NCBI GenBank assembly: GCA_037440405.1
Contig: JBBIUE010000016.1
Span: 6,943 to 70,942, forward strand
DNA: 64,000 nucleotides
Direction of reading: 5' to 3'
Source of the DNA: JANMGV01 sp037440405
GTDB lineage: Bacteria > Planctomycetota > Planctomycetia > Pirellulales > Pirellulaceae
Of the stretch, positions 9,784 through 19,390 are shown piece by piece. The translations under genes were made by a program, and so were the position numbers. Below the pieces are notes generated by a model that worked only from the letters and a program-made list of their open reading frames with translations, was not told the origin of the DNA and ran no database searches. Each line of letters opens with the position of its first letter. Positions within the stretch are counted from its first letter, which is position 1.

Positions 9784-11100
9784 ATGAATCAGATGTCTGG
9801 TCGACGAAATTGTCCGCTCCTTGCTTCTTTCAGCATGGCTGTCTGTTCATGCTTGATGTCCTTGCTCATGTCGGTTGTTCCCAGGGCGGCGTTGGGATCG
9901 CCCGATCACTCGCAGGACCTGGATGCTTTCTTGAGCAGAGGGCAACTGGTCCAAGCCAACGAGCATTTCAGCAAGCTGGCGATCGATGATGCCAAGGACT
10001 CGTCAGCCATCGTTGCTTTAGGAATCACGCAATTTCTGCAGGCGATCGAAGGACTCGGACAATCAAATTATCGATACGGTTTGTTGAGCAAGTACGCTCG
10101 AATGCTGCCGATAGCTCGAATGCCTATCCCGATCAACTCGGACCCAGATGAAGTTTCGTATGAGGATATTCGAAGCATCATCTCCACCTTTCAGACGAAG
10201 CTCCGCGGTGCCGAAGAAACGCTTGCCAAACTGCCTGACGAACCAGTAAAGCTCAGTTTCTTTATCGGTCGGGTACGTCTGGATTTGAACAACGATGGTC
10301 TTCTGTCGGACCAGGAGACCCTTTGGCGCATCTTTGCCGAACTCAATTCGGGCATCGACGAAAAGATGGCTTCGGACTTTTCGGTTGGCTTGGACAATGC
10401 CGATGTCGCTTGGTTGCGGGGGTATTGCCATGTCCTCATGGCTGCTTGCGATTTTGCCTTGGCCTACGATGAGCGAGACTTATTTGAACGTTGCGGACAA
10501 CTGATTTTCCCCAGAATCCGTTCACCCTATCGAGTGTCGAAGATAAGCTCAGAAGATAATGGCAATGATTTTGAATCGGAGATACTCGATGCAATCGCTG
10601 CGATTCACCTCCTTCGATTTCCGCTTCTCGACAAAACTCGAATGGCAAGTTGCCATGAACATCTCTTGGCGATGGTGAGGCTGAGTCGGGAATCCTGGAA
10701 ACACGCATTGGCCGAGACCGACAACGATCGTGAATGGATTCCCAATCCGAAACAGGACAGCGTTCTGCGTCTTCGTACCAATCGTGACATGATCACTGGC
10801 TGGCATCGTGTACTAGATGAACTCGAATCCGTGCTTCAGGGGGAGAAGTTGATTCCATTCTGGCGACTCTATGCGGCCAGCTTGATCCGCGGACAGATTG
10901 ACGTTCCTGCCGAAGGTCTTGGTGTGAACTTGAAGACGTGGTTCTTGTCACCGAGCGATTTTGATCTTGTGCTCCTGATTCATGGCTCGCAGTTGGAATC
11001 GTATTTGGAAGAAGGACCTCTCAGCACACCTGAGACTTGGGAGCAACTGACGCGCGTCTTTCAAGGTCAGTTCTTTGGCTTTGCAATCTGGTTCAATTGA
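9784..11100 (+). CDS. secreted protein of unknown function with one EF-hand-like loop
   Basis: The 438-residue product has an N-terminal signal peptide (residues 1-38, ending near VVPRAALGS). I do not recognise the family. The N-terminal part looks TPR-like (LDAFLSRGQLVQANEHFSKL). A canonical calcium-loop pattern, DLNNDGLLSDQE, lies near residue 163. The rest is alpha-helical. It lies 16 bases after the DUF1080 gene and probably belongs to that operon. AAGGAA abuts ATG 9784, so the in-frame ATG at 9793, ten bases downstream of the site, may be the true start. Its 3' end overlaps the convergent kinase gene by 34 bases. Confidence 0.82.
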   Translation: MNQMSGRRNCPLLASFSMAVCSCLMSLLMSVVPRAALGSPDHSQDLDAFLSRGQLVQANEHFSKLAIDDAKDSSAIVALGITQFLQAIEGLGQSNYRYGLLSKYARMLPIARMPIPINSDPDEVSYEDIRSIISTFQTKLRGAEETLAKLPDEPVKLSFFIGRVRLDLNNDGLLSDQETLWRIFAELNSGIDEKMASDFSVGLDNADVAWLRGYCHVLMAACDFALAYDERDLFERCGQLIFPRIRSPYRVSKISSEDNGNDFESEILDAIAAIHLLRFPLLDKTRMASCHEHLLAMVRLSRESWKHALAETDNDREWIPNPKQDSVLRLRTNRDMITGWHRVLDELESVLQGEKLIPFWRLYAASLIRGQIDVPAEGLGVNLKTWFLSPSDFDLVLLIHGSQLESYLEEGPLSTPETWEQLTRVFQGQFFGFAIWFN

Positions 11101-12683
11101 AGCGTCGAGGGTGATCCCAACTGTGAGCTGCGGACGTCGAGAACGACGTGGGAATGGCAGATCACATCGTGGAGCGTTTTGCGATTGCGAGTCACGAAAA
11201 AGAAAATGACGTCCAGCGAAATGAATAAGAACAACGATGTATCGATGATTCGATCGATCACCGGCCAGAATGTGCCGATGTAAAAAGCGATCGGTATCAA
11301 CAGAGTGAACATGCTTCTGAGCATCTCTCGCCCCATTTGGACGTCGTTCCGCAAAGGCATGCCATGCTCATCCACAATCTGAAGTTGGAACAGGAATCGT
11401 CCTGGTGATCTCCAGCCCCGACGAATCAAGAACAGATAGACAATTTGAACGCTGAACGAAAGCAACGCGATGAACGGTGAAACCCATCGATAGGGACTCA
11501 AGGGTTCATAGACGTTGACAAACAGTAGCAAGGCAAAGAATGGAGCAATCAGGGACAACAATAGCAACTGATCAACCGCATACGCCATGGCGCGCGGAGC
11601 GAAACCCGCAGGCGTTTTCGCGGAAGGCTGTATTTTGGACATCGCAGAGATAAGCGAGTCGTAGTCGGGAAAGCGGTCTTCCGGCTGATCCGCAAGCAAC
11701 CGAGAAATAAGTGCCTTAAACTCCAACGGGATATGCTTTGGCCAGGGGTGCGGAAACTCGACCTGCGCACTGCGCCGCGACTCCAATCTCGCTCGCGCAT
11801 TACTGCCTTTCAATTCGTAGGGCAGGCGACCGAAAACCAATTCGAAGAGAGTGACGCCCAGGGCATACATATCGGACTGTTGAGAAACGGGAACCCCGTC
11901 GATGACTTCCGGAGCCAAATAAGCAAGTGTCCCTGCAATCGCAGTATCCTCGACTTCGGCAGATCCAATGCGAGAAAGTCCAAAGTCGGAAAGTTTGATT
12001 TGATTAGGACTGGCGACCAATAAATTGCTCGGTTTGATATCCGCGTGGATGATGCCGAATTGAGCGGCATGCCGAAGGGCATCCGCGATCTGCAATGCAA
12101 ACAGAATGCTCTGGTCGTAACTCAGAGGTCCGTCTTTCAACTTCTCGGCGAGCGTCGGTCCAGCAACCAATTCCATCGCCAAGAAGGGATCGGTTCCGTG
12201 TTGTCCTACATAGTAGATCGTGACTACATTCGGATGGTTCAGTCTTGCTTGGGCAATGGCTTCCTGCATCATGTTCGCTATTTGGTTGCGATTGGTGCTT
12301 CCGTCATCGGCATCGCCTCGGACAACCTTTACAGCGACGTATCGCTGAAGCGCGTTGTCCAAGGCGTGGTAGACGGCCCCCATGCCACCGCGGCCAAGTT
12401 GGCGATCGAGTGTAAAGTGGCCTAAGGTCCGACCGATGAAGGCGTCGTCGCCGGCATGATCTTTGAGACTGAAAGCTGTCGCCTTGGACAAATCGCCGAT
12501 CGTAACAGTGGCAGACATCGCGAGTTGAATCGCTTCAGGACGCACAACGCGACCGCATTTGGGACAGGTGCCTCCGGTGCAAATCTCGACCTTGAATTCC
12601 TGTCCACAAACACAGTGATACAACAGCAATTCAGATGAACTATTGGCGTTCGGGATGGTTTTTGAGTCAAGAGAAGAATCCAT
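11067..12683 (-). CDS. Ser/Thr protein kinase with N-terminal zinc ribbon and C-terminal RDD membrane domain
   Basis: The start at 12683 gives 538 residues; the open frame extends further upstream but would run into the divergent gene at 12827. ATG 12725 is an alternative. Domains in order: a zinc ribbon with CVCG and CPKCG pairs, then a kinase with the glycine loop LGRGGMGAVYHALD, the lysine in VAVKVVR, IIHADIKPSNLL, DFG and APE. An RDD domain follows with four to five membrane helices (from about GFAPRAMAYAVDQLLLLS). The catalytic HRD is HAD here, so this is a non-RD kinase that probably does not need activation-loop phosphorylation. It likely signals from the inner membrane. The 3' end overlaps the convergent secreted-protein gene. 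Confidence 0.93.
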   Translation of the reverse strand: MDSSLDSKTIPNANSSSELLLYHCVCGQEFKVEICTGGTCPKCGRVVRPEAIQLAMSATVTIGDLSKATAFSLKDHAGDDAFIGRTLGHFTLDRQLGRGGMGAVYHALDNALQRYVAVKVVRGDADDGSTNRNQIANMMQEAIAQARLNHPNVVTIYYVGQHGTDPFLAMELVAGPTLAEKLKDGPLSYDQSILFALQIADALRHAAQFGIIHADIKPSNLLVASPNQIKLSDFGLSRIGSAEVEDTAIAGTLAYLAPEVIDGVPVSQQSDMYALGVTLFELVFGRLPYELKGSNARARLESRRSAQVEFPHPWPKHIPLEFKALISRLLADQPEDRFPDYDSLISAMSKIQPSAKTPAGFAPRAMAYAVDQLLLLSLIAPFFALLLFVNVYEPLSPYRWVSPFIALLSFSVQIVYLFLIRRGWRSPGRFLFQLQIVDEHGMPLRNDVQMGREMLRSMFTLLIPIAFYIGTFWPVIDRIIDTSLFLFISLDVIFFFVTRNRKTLHDVICHSHVVLDVRSSQLGSPSTLQLNQIAKPKN

Positions 12684-12826
12684 GTCGGAAGATTGTACAC
12701 TCACCGAACCCTCGAGAAATAGCATCGTCTGGAATTGTAACCCAAAGGCTGCTAGATTGACGATACGACTTCGAACTTCACTCTCCATTCTTTCGGCACC
12801 TTGATTTTTGCGTCGGAAACCCAAAC

Positions 12827-13921
12827 ATGTTTTCCCTTGAATCCATTCCATCAGATCATCCGACGCCCAGCTTGCTGATTGACGCCAAGACGGTCCGACG
12901 AAACATCGATGCCATGCAGTCCTACTGCAATCAAAATGGCTTGGCCCTCCGCCCCCACACGAAGACCCACAAATCCCTTCTGTTCGCGAATTGGCAACTT
13001 CGAGCGGGAGCGAAGGGGCTAACCGTTGCGAAAGGCGGCGAAGCAGCGAAGATGTCGGAAGTCTGCAATGATATTTTCCTCGCCTATCCAGCAATCGGCT
13101 CGGCTCGGCTCCGTATGGTTACAACCATCGCGCGGGAAAACAAGATTCGAATCGGGATCGATTCCCGCGAAGCAGCGACCCTCCTATCGATCGAAGCCGC
13201 TGCCAGTGGCGTCGTCGTGGAGATTCTCGTCGATGTCGATGTCGGTTTTCATCGCACGGGCGTCCCGTCGGTTGAAGATGCTGTTTCATTGGCAAGTTAC
13301 ATTGATGGGCTACCCGGACTTCAACTTCGCGGGATCATGTGTTTTCCAGGCCACTTGACCCCTAAGTCTTCTTCGGAAGATTGGATTTCCTACGCCGATT
13401 TCTTGGGCGAAGTCATTCAACGTTTTCGGTTACGAGGTCTATGCTGCGATGTCGTAAGTGGTGGCTCGACTCCCACGGCGACTCTCTCCGAACGCAACCC
13501 CTGGCTCACCGAGATTCGTCCTGGAACCTATGTTTTTAATGATGTCAATGAGCTTCGGTTGAATGTTGCAATGCCGGATGATTGCGCTGCTCGAGTTCTG
13601 GCAACCGTCGTATCGCGTACCCATGACCGCAAATTCGTGGTCGATGCGGGCAGTAAAACGCTCTCGTCAGACCGTTGCGGGCCAGCGCCTGAGTCCGGCT
13701 ATGGTGTCGTCGTCGAGTTCGACGACGCTCGGATCGTTCGTTTGAGCGAGGAGCATGGTGAAATTGAGTTATCCAACTCAACCGCGCCTCCCGTCGGGGA
13801 GCGAGTGACGATCATCCCCAATCACATCTGCGTCTGCGTAAACTTACAGAACAGCTTTTGGTTGTACGACGATAACGAATGGGTCGAGCATCGTGTCGAT
13901 GCTCGAGGTCTTTTGGTTTGA
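12827..13921 (+). CDS. PLP-dependent D-threonine aldolase/D-serine dehydratase-like enzyme
   Basis: The 364-residue product has the alanine-racemase-type N-terminal barrel. The Schiff-base lysine lies in LRPHTKTHKS, followed by GAKGLTVAKGGEA, VDVDVGFHRTGV and the glycine-rich phosphate site VVSGGSTPTA. Near the C-terminus, IPNHICVCVN holds the His-x-Cys pair that binds zinc in D-serine dehydratase and metal in D-threonine aldolase. It should cleave or dehydrate a D-beta-hydroxy amino acid in the cytoplasm. Sequence alone does not distinguish the two reactions. It is divergent from the kinase gene, with a 143-bp gap, and appears to stand alone. Confidence 0.92.
   Translation: MFSLESIPSDHPTPSLLIDAKTVRRNIDAMQSYCNQNGLALRPHTKTHKSLLFANWQLRAGAKGLTVAKGGEAAKMSEVCNDIFLAYPAIGSARLRMVTTIARENKIRIGIDSREAATLLSIEAAASGVVVEILVDVDVGFHRTGVPSVEDAVSLASYIDGLPGLQLRGIMCFPGHLTPKSSSEDWISYADFLGEVIQRFRLRGLCCDVVSGGSTPTATLSERNPWLTEIRPGTYVFNDVNELRLNVAMPDDCAARVLATVVSRTHDRKFVVDAGSKTLSSDRCGPAPESGYGVVVEFDDARIVRLSEEHGEIELSNSTAPPVGERVTIIPNHICVCVNLQNSFWLYDDNEWVEHRVDARGLLV
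13884..13906 (+). terminator. possible hairpin at the end of the D-amino-acid enzyme gene
   Basis: TCGAGCATCG (13884-13893) and CGATGCTCGA (13897-13906) form a perfect ten-base stem with a TGT loop. A T-rich tail (GGTCTTTTGGTTTG) follows. It lies inside the last codons of the gene, so it may be incidental or a terminator overlapping the stop. Confidence 0.3.
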
Positions 13922-14074
13922 GTTCAAGTCCATCATTCGCTGCGACTTGTTGATGTAGGATCAAGTCGGCGATTTCCCAAAAGTGCGTTGCACGAATCGA
14001 TGAACTCAGAGCAAGTAGCAATCATGAAGGACGTCTGCCGACAACCGAACACACCATGGCGGCTTCGACGCGGC

Positions 14075-15397
14075 CTATTCGTGCCGCAACGCTTCAATGG
14101 GATTCATTTGGGCGGCCCGCATGGCCGGATAGATTCCAAATACGATTCCGACAGCCAGCGAAATGTAAAGCGCGATCGGAATGGACTCTGGAACGATTTG
14201 GGGCTGGACAGTACGAACTACATCCGGAAGGGCTGCCATCGTCTGAGGAAAATTCTTAATCGCAAATCGTCGGGCCATCTCAACGGAAGGTCCGCAAAGA
14301 AGACCGAACAAAATGCCCGTGATGCCACCGACGATGCTCAGCACGCTGGTCTCAACTAAGAATTGGCGAATAATATCGCGGCGTTTTGCCCCTAGAGCTC
14401 GTCGAATGCCGATCTCTCGCGTTCGCTCCGTCACCGTCGCGAGCATGATATTCATGATCCCAATGCCACCAACCATCAACGATATCGCTGCGATCATTCC
14501 CATAAAGACCATGAACATCATTTTCGTTGTTTCAGCTTGCTCCAGCAATTCGAGTGGCACAACGACAGCAATATCTTCCATCTTCGAATGGGAAGCCAGC
14601 GCATCTTCAATGAGAGCCGCCGTCTTTTTGACTTGGGAAATGTCGCTGACTCGAATGGTGATTTGATTGAGCTGGAGCATTTCCCCCTCGAAACTCCCGC
14701 TTCGCCGCGTAACGATGGTATCGCCGATCCGTTGCTGTAGTGTCCGAATCGGAATGTACACGTCGCTGGAAAAATCTTGAGCCGCCAAGGAACCTCCGAT
14801 CGCTGCGGATGGATTGCGATGTTCGAGAACACCGACGATCAGGTAAAAATCCTGGTGCTCTGGAATGTAAAGTCGTTTACCAATGGGGTCTTCGTAGGGA
14901 AATAACTTCTCCGCGACTTTCGCAGCGATCACGCAGTTGGTTTCCCTGAGGAAGTTTTCCGAATCCGTGATGAAATGGCCGCGTGCCACGTTCAGCTTAG
15001 TGACTTCCGCATACTCCGGTGTGCAGCCAACCAATCTTCCGTCCATGGTTCGATTTTTGAACTGAAACTGTCGGCGAATCTCCCGAATCGGAAGCGCGCT
15101 GCGAATGGTAGGGATGGTTGTCGTCAGCAGGTCAAACTCTGCACGTGTTAGGCCATACGGGGTGACGCCTTGCGGGCTGAGCTTTTCACTTGGCGGCTTC
15201 ACACTGCGGATGATGATCGTATCTGCACCCAGACTCTCGATTTGCCGCTGAGCTTCATCGCCGATGCCCTTGCTGATCGCCAGCAGCCAGATCACCGACG
15301 CGACGCCGATGAAGATGCCCAAGACCGTCAACACGGAACGCATTGGATGGAGCCAAAGACTCTTGATTCCCAATTGGACCGTTCGCAACCACATCAT
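14075..15397 (-). CDS. MacB-like ABC transporter permease (FtsX/MacB_PCD family)
   Basis: The 440-residue product starts with a cytoplasmic helix and TM1 (SVLTVLGIFIGVASVIWLLA). A large periplasmic MacB core follows (about 45-270), then three C-terminal TM helices carrying LMVGGIGIMNIMLATVTERT and the EIGIRRALGAKRRDI coupling motif typical of MacB and LolC/E. It ends LRHE, as many homologues do. It lies eight bases after the ATPase gene and is the third gene of the adaptor-ATPase-permease operon. The complex would use ATP to drive mechanotransmission, moving substrate from the periplasm through an outer-membrane channel. No TolC gene is adjacent. Substrate is unknown. Confidence 0.95.
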   Translation of the reverse strand: MMWLRTVQLGIKSLWLHPMRSVLTVLGIFIGVASVIWLLAISKGIGDEAQRQIESLGADTIIIRSVKPPSEKLSPQGVTPYGLTRAEFDLLTTTIPTIRSALPIREIRRQFQFKNRTMDGRLVGCTPEYAEVTKLNVARGHFITDSENFLRETNCVIAAKVAEKLFPYEDPIGKRLYIPEHQDFYLIVGVLEHRNPSAAIGGSLAAQDFSSDVYIPIRTLQQRIGDTIVTRRSGSFEGEMLQLNQITIRVSDISQVKKTAALIEDALASHSKMEDIAVVVPLELLEQAETTKMMFMVFMGMIAAISLMVGGIGIMNIMLATVTERTREIGIRRALGAKRRDIIRQFLVETSVLSIVGGITGILFGLLCGPSVEMARRFAIKNFPQTMAALPDVVRTVQPQIVPESIPIALYISLAVGIVFGIYPAMRAAQMNPIEALRHE

Positions 15398-15405
15398 CGC
15401 AGCAC

Positions 15406-16152
15406 CTAGACCTCGACCGGCAAGTTTTCGATCGCCATGCGTGCTGCTTGCTGTCGCACTTCAGGCGAGTTCAATCGATCATATTGAACCAATCCATCCT
15501 TCAGTCGAACGATCCGTTTCGCGCGATGGGCAACATCATCTTCGTGCGTGACGAGAATAATGGTTCGACCTTCCTGATTGAGTCGGTCAAAGAGTTGAAG
15601 AATTTCTTCAGTCGTTCGCGAGTCCAAATTTCCTGTTGGTTCGTCCGCCAATATGAAGTAGGGATCATTCACGAGCGATCTCGCAATCGCGACTCGCTGT
15701 TGTTGACCGCCGCTCAATTGTGAGGGACGGTGGCTCAAACGCTCCCCTAATCCGACCATTTCAGCAAGCTTGACGCAGTGAGCGGTCTCCTTCGCACCCA
15801 GTCGTCCTTGATAATAAAGAGGAACTTGGATGTTCTCGACGACTGTCAACTGCTGAATCAAGTTGTAGGATTGAAAGACAAATCCAATGCGTCTCGATCG
15901 AATGCTGGAAAGTTCGTCATCCGTCATTTTGGCAACATCATCTTCGCCGAGGAATAAAGAACCCGAGGTCGGCTTGTCGAGACAACCGAGCAAATTCAAG
16001 AGTGTGCTCTTTCCGGAACCTGAAGGTCCCATGATGGCGACGTAGTCTCCCTCGGGAACGTCAAAACTGACGCCACGCAAAGCTCGCACAGTCTCGCCTT
16101 TGAGGACGTACTCTTTTTTTAAGTCGCGGATGCTACAGGCGAATCGGCTCAT
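15406..16152 (-). CDS. MacB/LolD-like ABC transporter ATP-binding protein
   Basis: The 248-residue product has Walker A GPSGSGKST, a Q-loop in IGFVFQSYNLI, the signature LSGGQQQRVAIARSL, Walker B FILADEPTGNLD and the H-loop in ILVTHEDDVA. These are the hallmarks of the MacB/LolD class. Its ATG overlaps the stop of the adaptor gene (ATGA at 16149-16152), indicating translational coupling. It energises the adjacent permease at the inner membrane. Confidence 0.96.
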   Translation of the reverse strand: MSRFACSIRDLKKEYVLKGETVRALRGVSFDVPEGDYVAIMGPSGSGKSTLLNLLGCLDKPTSGSLFLGEDDVAKMTDDELSSIRSRRIGFVFQSYNLIQQLTVVENIQVPLYYQGRLGAKETAHCVKLAEMVGLGERLSHRPSQLSGGQQQRVAIARSLVNDPYFILADEPTGNLDSRTTEEILQLFDRLNQEGRTIILVTHEDDVAHRAKRIVRLKDGLVQYDRLNSPEVRQQAARMAIENLPVEV

Positions 16153-17966
16153 GGATTGGAAGCTGGACCTCCTTGCCCGCGACCGCCTTGAAATCCGCCT
16201 CCCATTTGCTGCATCATCTTTCGCAAGGAGGCAGCCATTTCCCCGGCGTCGATAAATCCATCATTATTGGTATCAACTTCCGAGAACCGACCGCTCATTC
16301 TCTCGTCTTGCGATGCCTCATCCTTACTAATTTTGCCATCAGAATCCGTATCCAGCCGTTGAATGGACATGCTTGCAATCGCGGCAGGATCCATCCCAGC
16401 TCCTCCAGGCCCGCCAGCCCCACCGGATGGCCGACCGCCAGCGGCACCGCCATTCGGAGCATCTGCAAATTCTCCCCTTCCCCTGGATTGAGAAGGGGGA
16501 GGAGCACTCGCAGCGATCTCTGCCAGTTTCTCTCGATCCGAAACTTCCTCGATCTCGGGAAGCTTCATGAGTGTTAAGTGCTCGCGCGGATTGAGTACTA
16601 CTTGGTCACCAACGGTCAGACCATCCTTGATCGTCACAAACTTCTCATTCGTTGCACCGATCTTTAACTCACGAGTTTCCCAAGATGAACCAGACCGAAT
16701 TAAAGCGAAATGATGCCCTTTCAGCTCATAGATCGCATGAACAGGAACTTGGATTGCATCTGGAATCTGCTCGACAAATATGCGTACTTCGGCAGTCATG
16801 CCCGTTCGAATGGTCGGCGGTGGATCAATGATCCTAATGAAGGTCGCATATTCTTTGACCGCAGAACTGAACCAGCTACCAGGTTCGGCATACTTGTTAA
16901 CCTTCTCGACACGCCCTAAGAGGTCGCCCTGAGAAGCACTCACGCGAATTTTTGTGGGCATACCTTCATTGATCAATGTAATCTTGGATTCATTGATCTT
17001 GGCCTTGACCTGCATCTTGTTGGGGTCTGGAATCACGATGACTGTCTGCTGCTCGCGGACCATAGCTCCCGGCTCTACCACAAACTCAGAGCCTCCTCGG
17101 GAACTGAACTTATTGGCATAGACAACTTGGCCCTCGGCGGGAGAACGGATTGTGCAGGCTTCGATCTGAGCTTCGATCTCCTTCAACTTGTTCTTTTCTT
17201 CTGCCAATGAGCTTTGGTCGGACTCGAGCTTCGCTCGAGCAGCTTCAATATCGCTGTCATACTGCACCAGCATCTTGGCCTTGGTGAGTTCATCGAGAAC
17301 TCTCAATTTCCCCTCGGCGGCTTCCAATTTGTTGCGAGCATTCTGAACGGCAAATTGCTCGGCTTCGATTTGCAATGACTTCAGTGTCCCTTTCGCTGCT
17401 AGCCGCTCGGCACTCGCTAGCGAAAGCTCGGCTTTTCGCATTTCTTGCTGAGCCAACGCGATTTCGCTTAGGATCGCCGTTCTCTCATTCAAATACGTTC
17501 CTTCGAGATACTCTTCGCGGGCGATGATCGCTTTTTTCAATGCCGCATCCGAAGCAATCACAGAGGCTTCGGCAGAGTTGAGGACGATCCGTTGCTGCTT
17601 GAACTCCTGCTCATATGCGGAACTATCCAGACGAACAAGTTCATCTCCTTGTTTCGCATACGCTCCCTCATCAATGACCCAAATGATCGGAGTGCCTGAG
17701 GCCCCCCGGGACTTCACTTTGCTCTTGATTTCGACATTGCTACTGCTTTCAATCTCCCCTTGCTCCAAAACGACGTGATCAAAGGGGCCACTCTCGACAG
17801 TGTGCAGCATCGGCAGATTGTCATCTCTTCGGAATTTCGATCCGCTAAACTGCCACCAACCAACTCCGATAGCTCCAGTAATCGCCATGACAATGACAAT
17901 GATCAGCCAAATGCTGGCTCGGCGACTGTTCGTTCGACGCGACAACCGTTTCGGAATTCGATGCAT
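16149..17966 (-). CDS. HlyD/MacA-like periplasmic adaptor with two C-terminal EF-hands
   Basis: The start at 17966 follows AGGAGG by six bases and gives 605 residues; the longer open frame to 18047 lacks such a site. A membrane anchor (about residues 20-42) is followed by a lipoyl-like region, long coiled-coil helices (about 120-260), and beta-barrel and membrane-proximal domains. The unusual part is the C-terminus: a Gly/Pro-rich linker, then two canonical EF-hand loops, DTDSDGKISKDE and DTNNDGFIDAGE, then a Met/Gly-rich tail. The adaptor would join the downstream ATPase and permease to an outer-membrane channel. The EF-hands suggest calcium-dependent assembly or gating, which is inference. 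First gene of a three-gene coupled operon. Confidence 0.93.
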   Translation of the reverse strand: MHRIPKRLSRRTNSRRASIWLIIVIVMAITGAIGVGWWQFSGSKFRRDDNLPMLHTVESGPFDHVVLEQGEIESSSNVEIKSKVKSRGASGTPIIWVIDEGAYAKQGDELVRLDSSAYEQEFKQQRIVLNSAEASVIASDAALKKAIIAREEYLEGTYLNERTAILSEIALAQQEMRKAELSLASAERLAAKGTLKSLQIEAEQFAVQNARNKLEAAEGKLRVLDELTKAKMLVQYDSDIEAARAKLESDQSSLAEEKNKLKEIEAQIEACTIRSPAEGQVVYANKFSSRGGSEFVVEPGAMVREQQTVIVIPDPNKMQVKAKINESKITLINEGMPTKIRVSASQGDLLGRVEKVNKYAEPGSWFSSAVKEYATFIRIIDPPPTIRTGMTAEVRIFVEQIPDAIQVPVHAIYELKGHHFALIRSGSSWETRELKIGATNEKFVTIKDGLTVGDQVVLNPREHLTLMKLPEIEEVSDREKLAEIAASAPPPSQSRGRGEFADAPNGGAAGGRPSGGAGGPGGAGMDPAAIASMSIQRLDTDSDGKISKDEASQDERMSGRFSEVDTNNDGFIDAGEMAASLRKMMQQMGGGFQGGRGQGGPASNP

Positions 17967-18313
17967 ATGGACCCTCCTGGGTCTGCGTTCATTGGACTTG
18001 AAATTATTGGCTAACAACGTTCGATGACTCTCTAGAGCATGCACCATTCGAAGGTTGCGGGGAGCGTGAGACGCAATCGCGCGCTCAATGCTATTTCGGC
18101 GGGATCAAGTCAGTATAGTCGAGCGGCACCCCATCAAACGAACGTTTCCGCAGGTTTGTAAACACCAGAAATCCCCAATAGTTGCGGTTTGGCACTCTGA
18201 TTAGGAAACCGTCATCGTGAAGTACAGAGTATTCCCTTGCCTACGACCTTCAACGGAAAAATAATCGGCATCCTTCTGCGCAAGACGGCGACAAACTTAC
18301 AAATACAGTCGCT
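17967..18313. other. intergenic region upstream of the MacAB-like operon
   Basis: This 347-bp stretch lies between two minus-strand genes and should hold the promoter of the adaptor-ATPase-permease operon. Apart from the Shine-Dalgarno at its left end I recognise no clear promoter, terminator or gene. Confidence 0.5.
17973..17978 (-). promoter_or_regulatory. Shine-Dalgarno of the EF-hand adaptor gene
   Basis: CCTCCT on the plus strand reads AGGAGG on the minus strand, six bases before ATG 17966. It decides the start against the upstream in-frame ATG at 18047. Confidence 0.8.
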
Positions 18314-19240
18314 TTACGGTCCACGCCCTTCTTGTTGGGGGGTTATAACCCCGCTTAGGGTCGAGGAGAGCCATGATTGTGATGACAATCGCAACCTCTC
18401 TTTTTGCCGCTCAATCTGGTTGTTCGCCTTTTCAACGAGCTTGGAATCGTACTCGTTCAATTTTTCGTCAACCGCCTTTTTTAGGAACTTTCCCATTTCA
18501 TGGGCGACCGAACCACCTACCTGACTAATCCTTCGGACTTTGAATTCGAGCAACTCGATATGAGCCCTCGTCAGCTTGGGTCGAACTTCAATGTCCGGCG
18601 GAAATTTTAATGGTATAAGAACGAATTGGACTTCGCAGTTGGCAGATAAACGGGCACGTCCATCGGCATTGGCGGAAATGCTATACAACTGAATATCGCG
18701 CTGCCACTGACTAATGCGACCGAAAGCCTTCAGATCTGCTTCCACCACGACATCGAATGACAAAGCGCTCGGACTTGGTTGTCCGAGGTTCATGACGTTG
18801 ACGGTCAGTCGCTCCTTGGGTTCCACCAGTTCAATAAAATAGCGAGACCAAGTCCCATGCTTGACATATTTGTACTTCTTGTTGGCGCTTAGCTTAAATT
18901 TGTCGATGTCGAAATCGATCCTCTCAAAGACAGCTTTTTGCTTCCCCCATTTCCGGTTGTCTTCATAAGACTCAGGCAAATTTTTCAGCGTTAACCATCG
19001 AATCCACCCCGCAAGCTCCGGAAAGTCCGATTCATCAATGGGAGAAATCTCATCCAAAGACTCAGGCAGGTCTAAATGCAGGCTGGACGGTCTCTCGGAT
19101 GGATCGACCGTCCCGTCAACGTCAAAGAAATTGGTTCCCCAATCGTCATCGGGAAAAGCGGGAACGAATGGAGCGAACCAGAACAACCAAAGCACGACAC
19201 CGCCGATGATCGAGCGGCCGGTTTTGAACTTTCGAAGCAT
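18314..19240 (-). CDS. exported protein of unknown function
   Basis: The 308-residue product begins at ATG 19240, seven bases after GGAG. It has a signal peptide or anchor (IGGVVLWLFWFAPFVPAFP). I do not recognise the family. The middle is beta-rich (LTVNVMNLGQPSPSALSFDV; LSANCEVQFVLIPLKFPPD), and the C-terminus is a charged helix (AVDEKLNEYDSKLVEKANNQIERQKERLR) that could form a coiled coil. The last codons include a GGGGTTATAACCCC palindrome. No neighbour gives a functional clue. Confidence 0.8.
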   Translation of the reverse strand: MLRKFKTGRSIIGGVVLWLFWFAPFVPAFPDDDWGTNFFDVDGTVDPSERPSSLHLDLPESLDEISPIDESDFPELAGWIRWLTLKNLPESYEDNRKWGKQKAVFERIDFDIDKFKLSANKKYKYVKHGTWSRYFIELVEPKERLTVNVMNLGQPSPSALSFDVVVEADLKAFGRISQWQRDIQLYSISANADGRARLSANCEVQFVLIPLKFPPDIEVRPKLTRAHIELLEFKVRRISQVGGSVAHEMGKFLKKAVDEKLNEYDSKLVEKANNQIERQKERLRLSSQSWLSSTLSGVITPQQEGRGP

Positions 19241-19390
19241 GGGCAGACTCCGTTCCGATTGAAGCAGGGAAGCACCATCGCGATGACTTCAGCCGAATGA
19301 TAGCACGTTTCGATGCTTCGTCGCCAGTTCATTCTTGAAATGATGGGAGCTGTTTACAATTCGGAGAACTGTAACGCCTAGGCGAGCTTT

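Noticed and set aside
18335..18352. GGGGTTATAACCCC palindrome as a terminator
   Set aside because: It lies inside the last codons of the gene and is not followed by a T-run on the minus strand.
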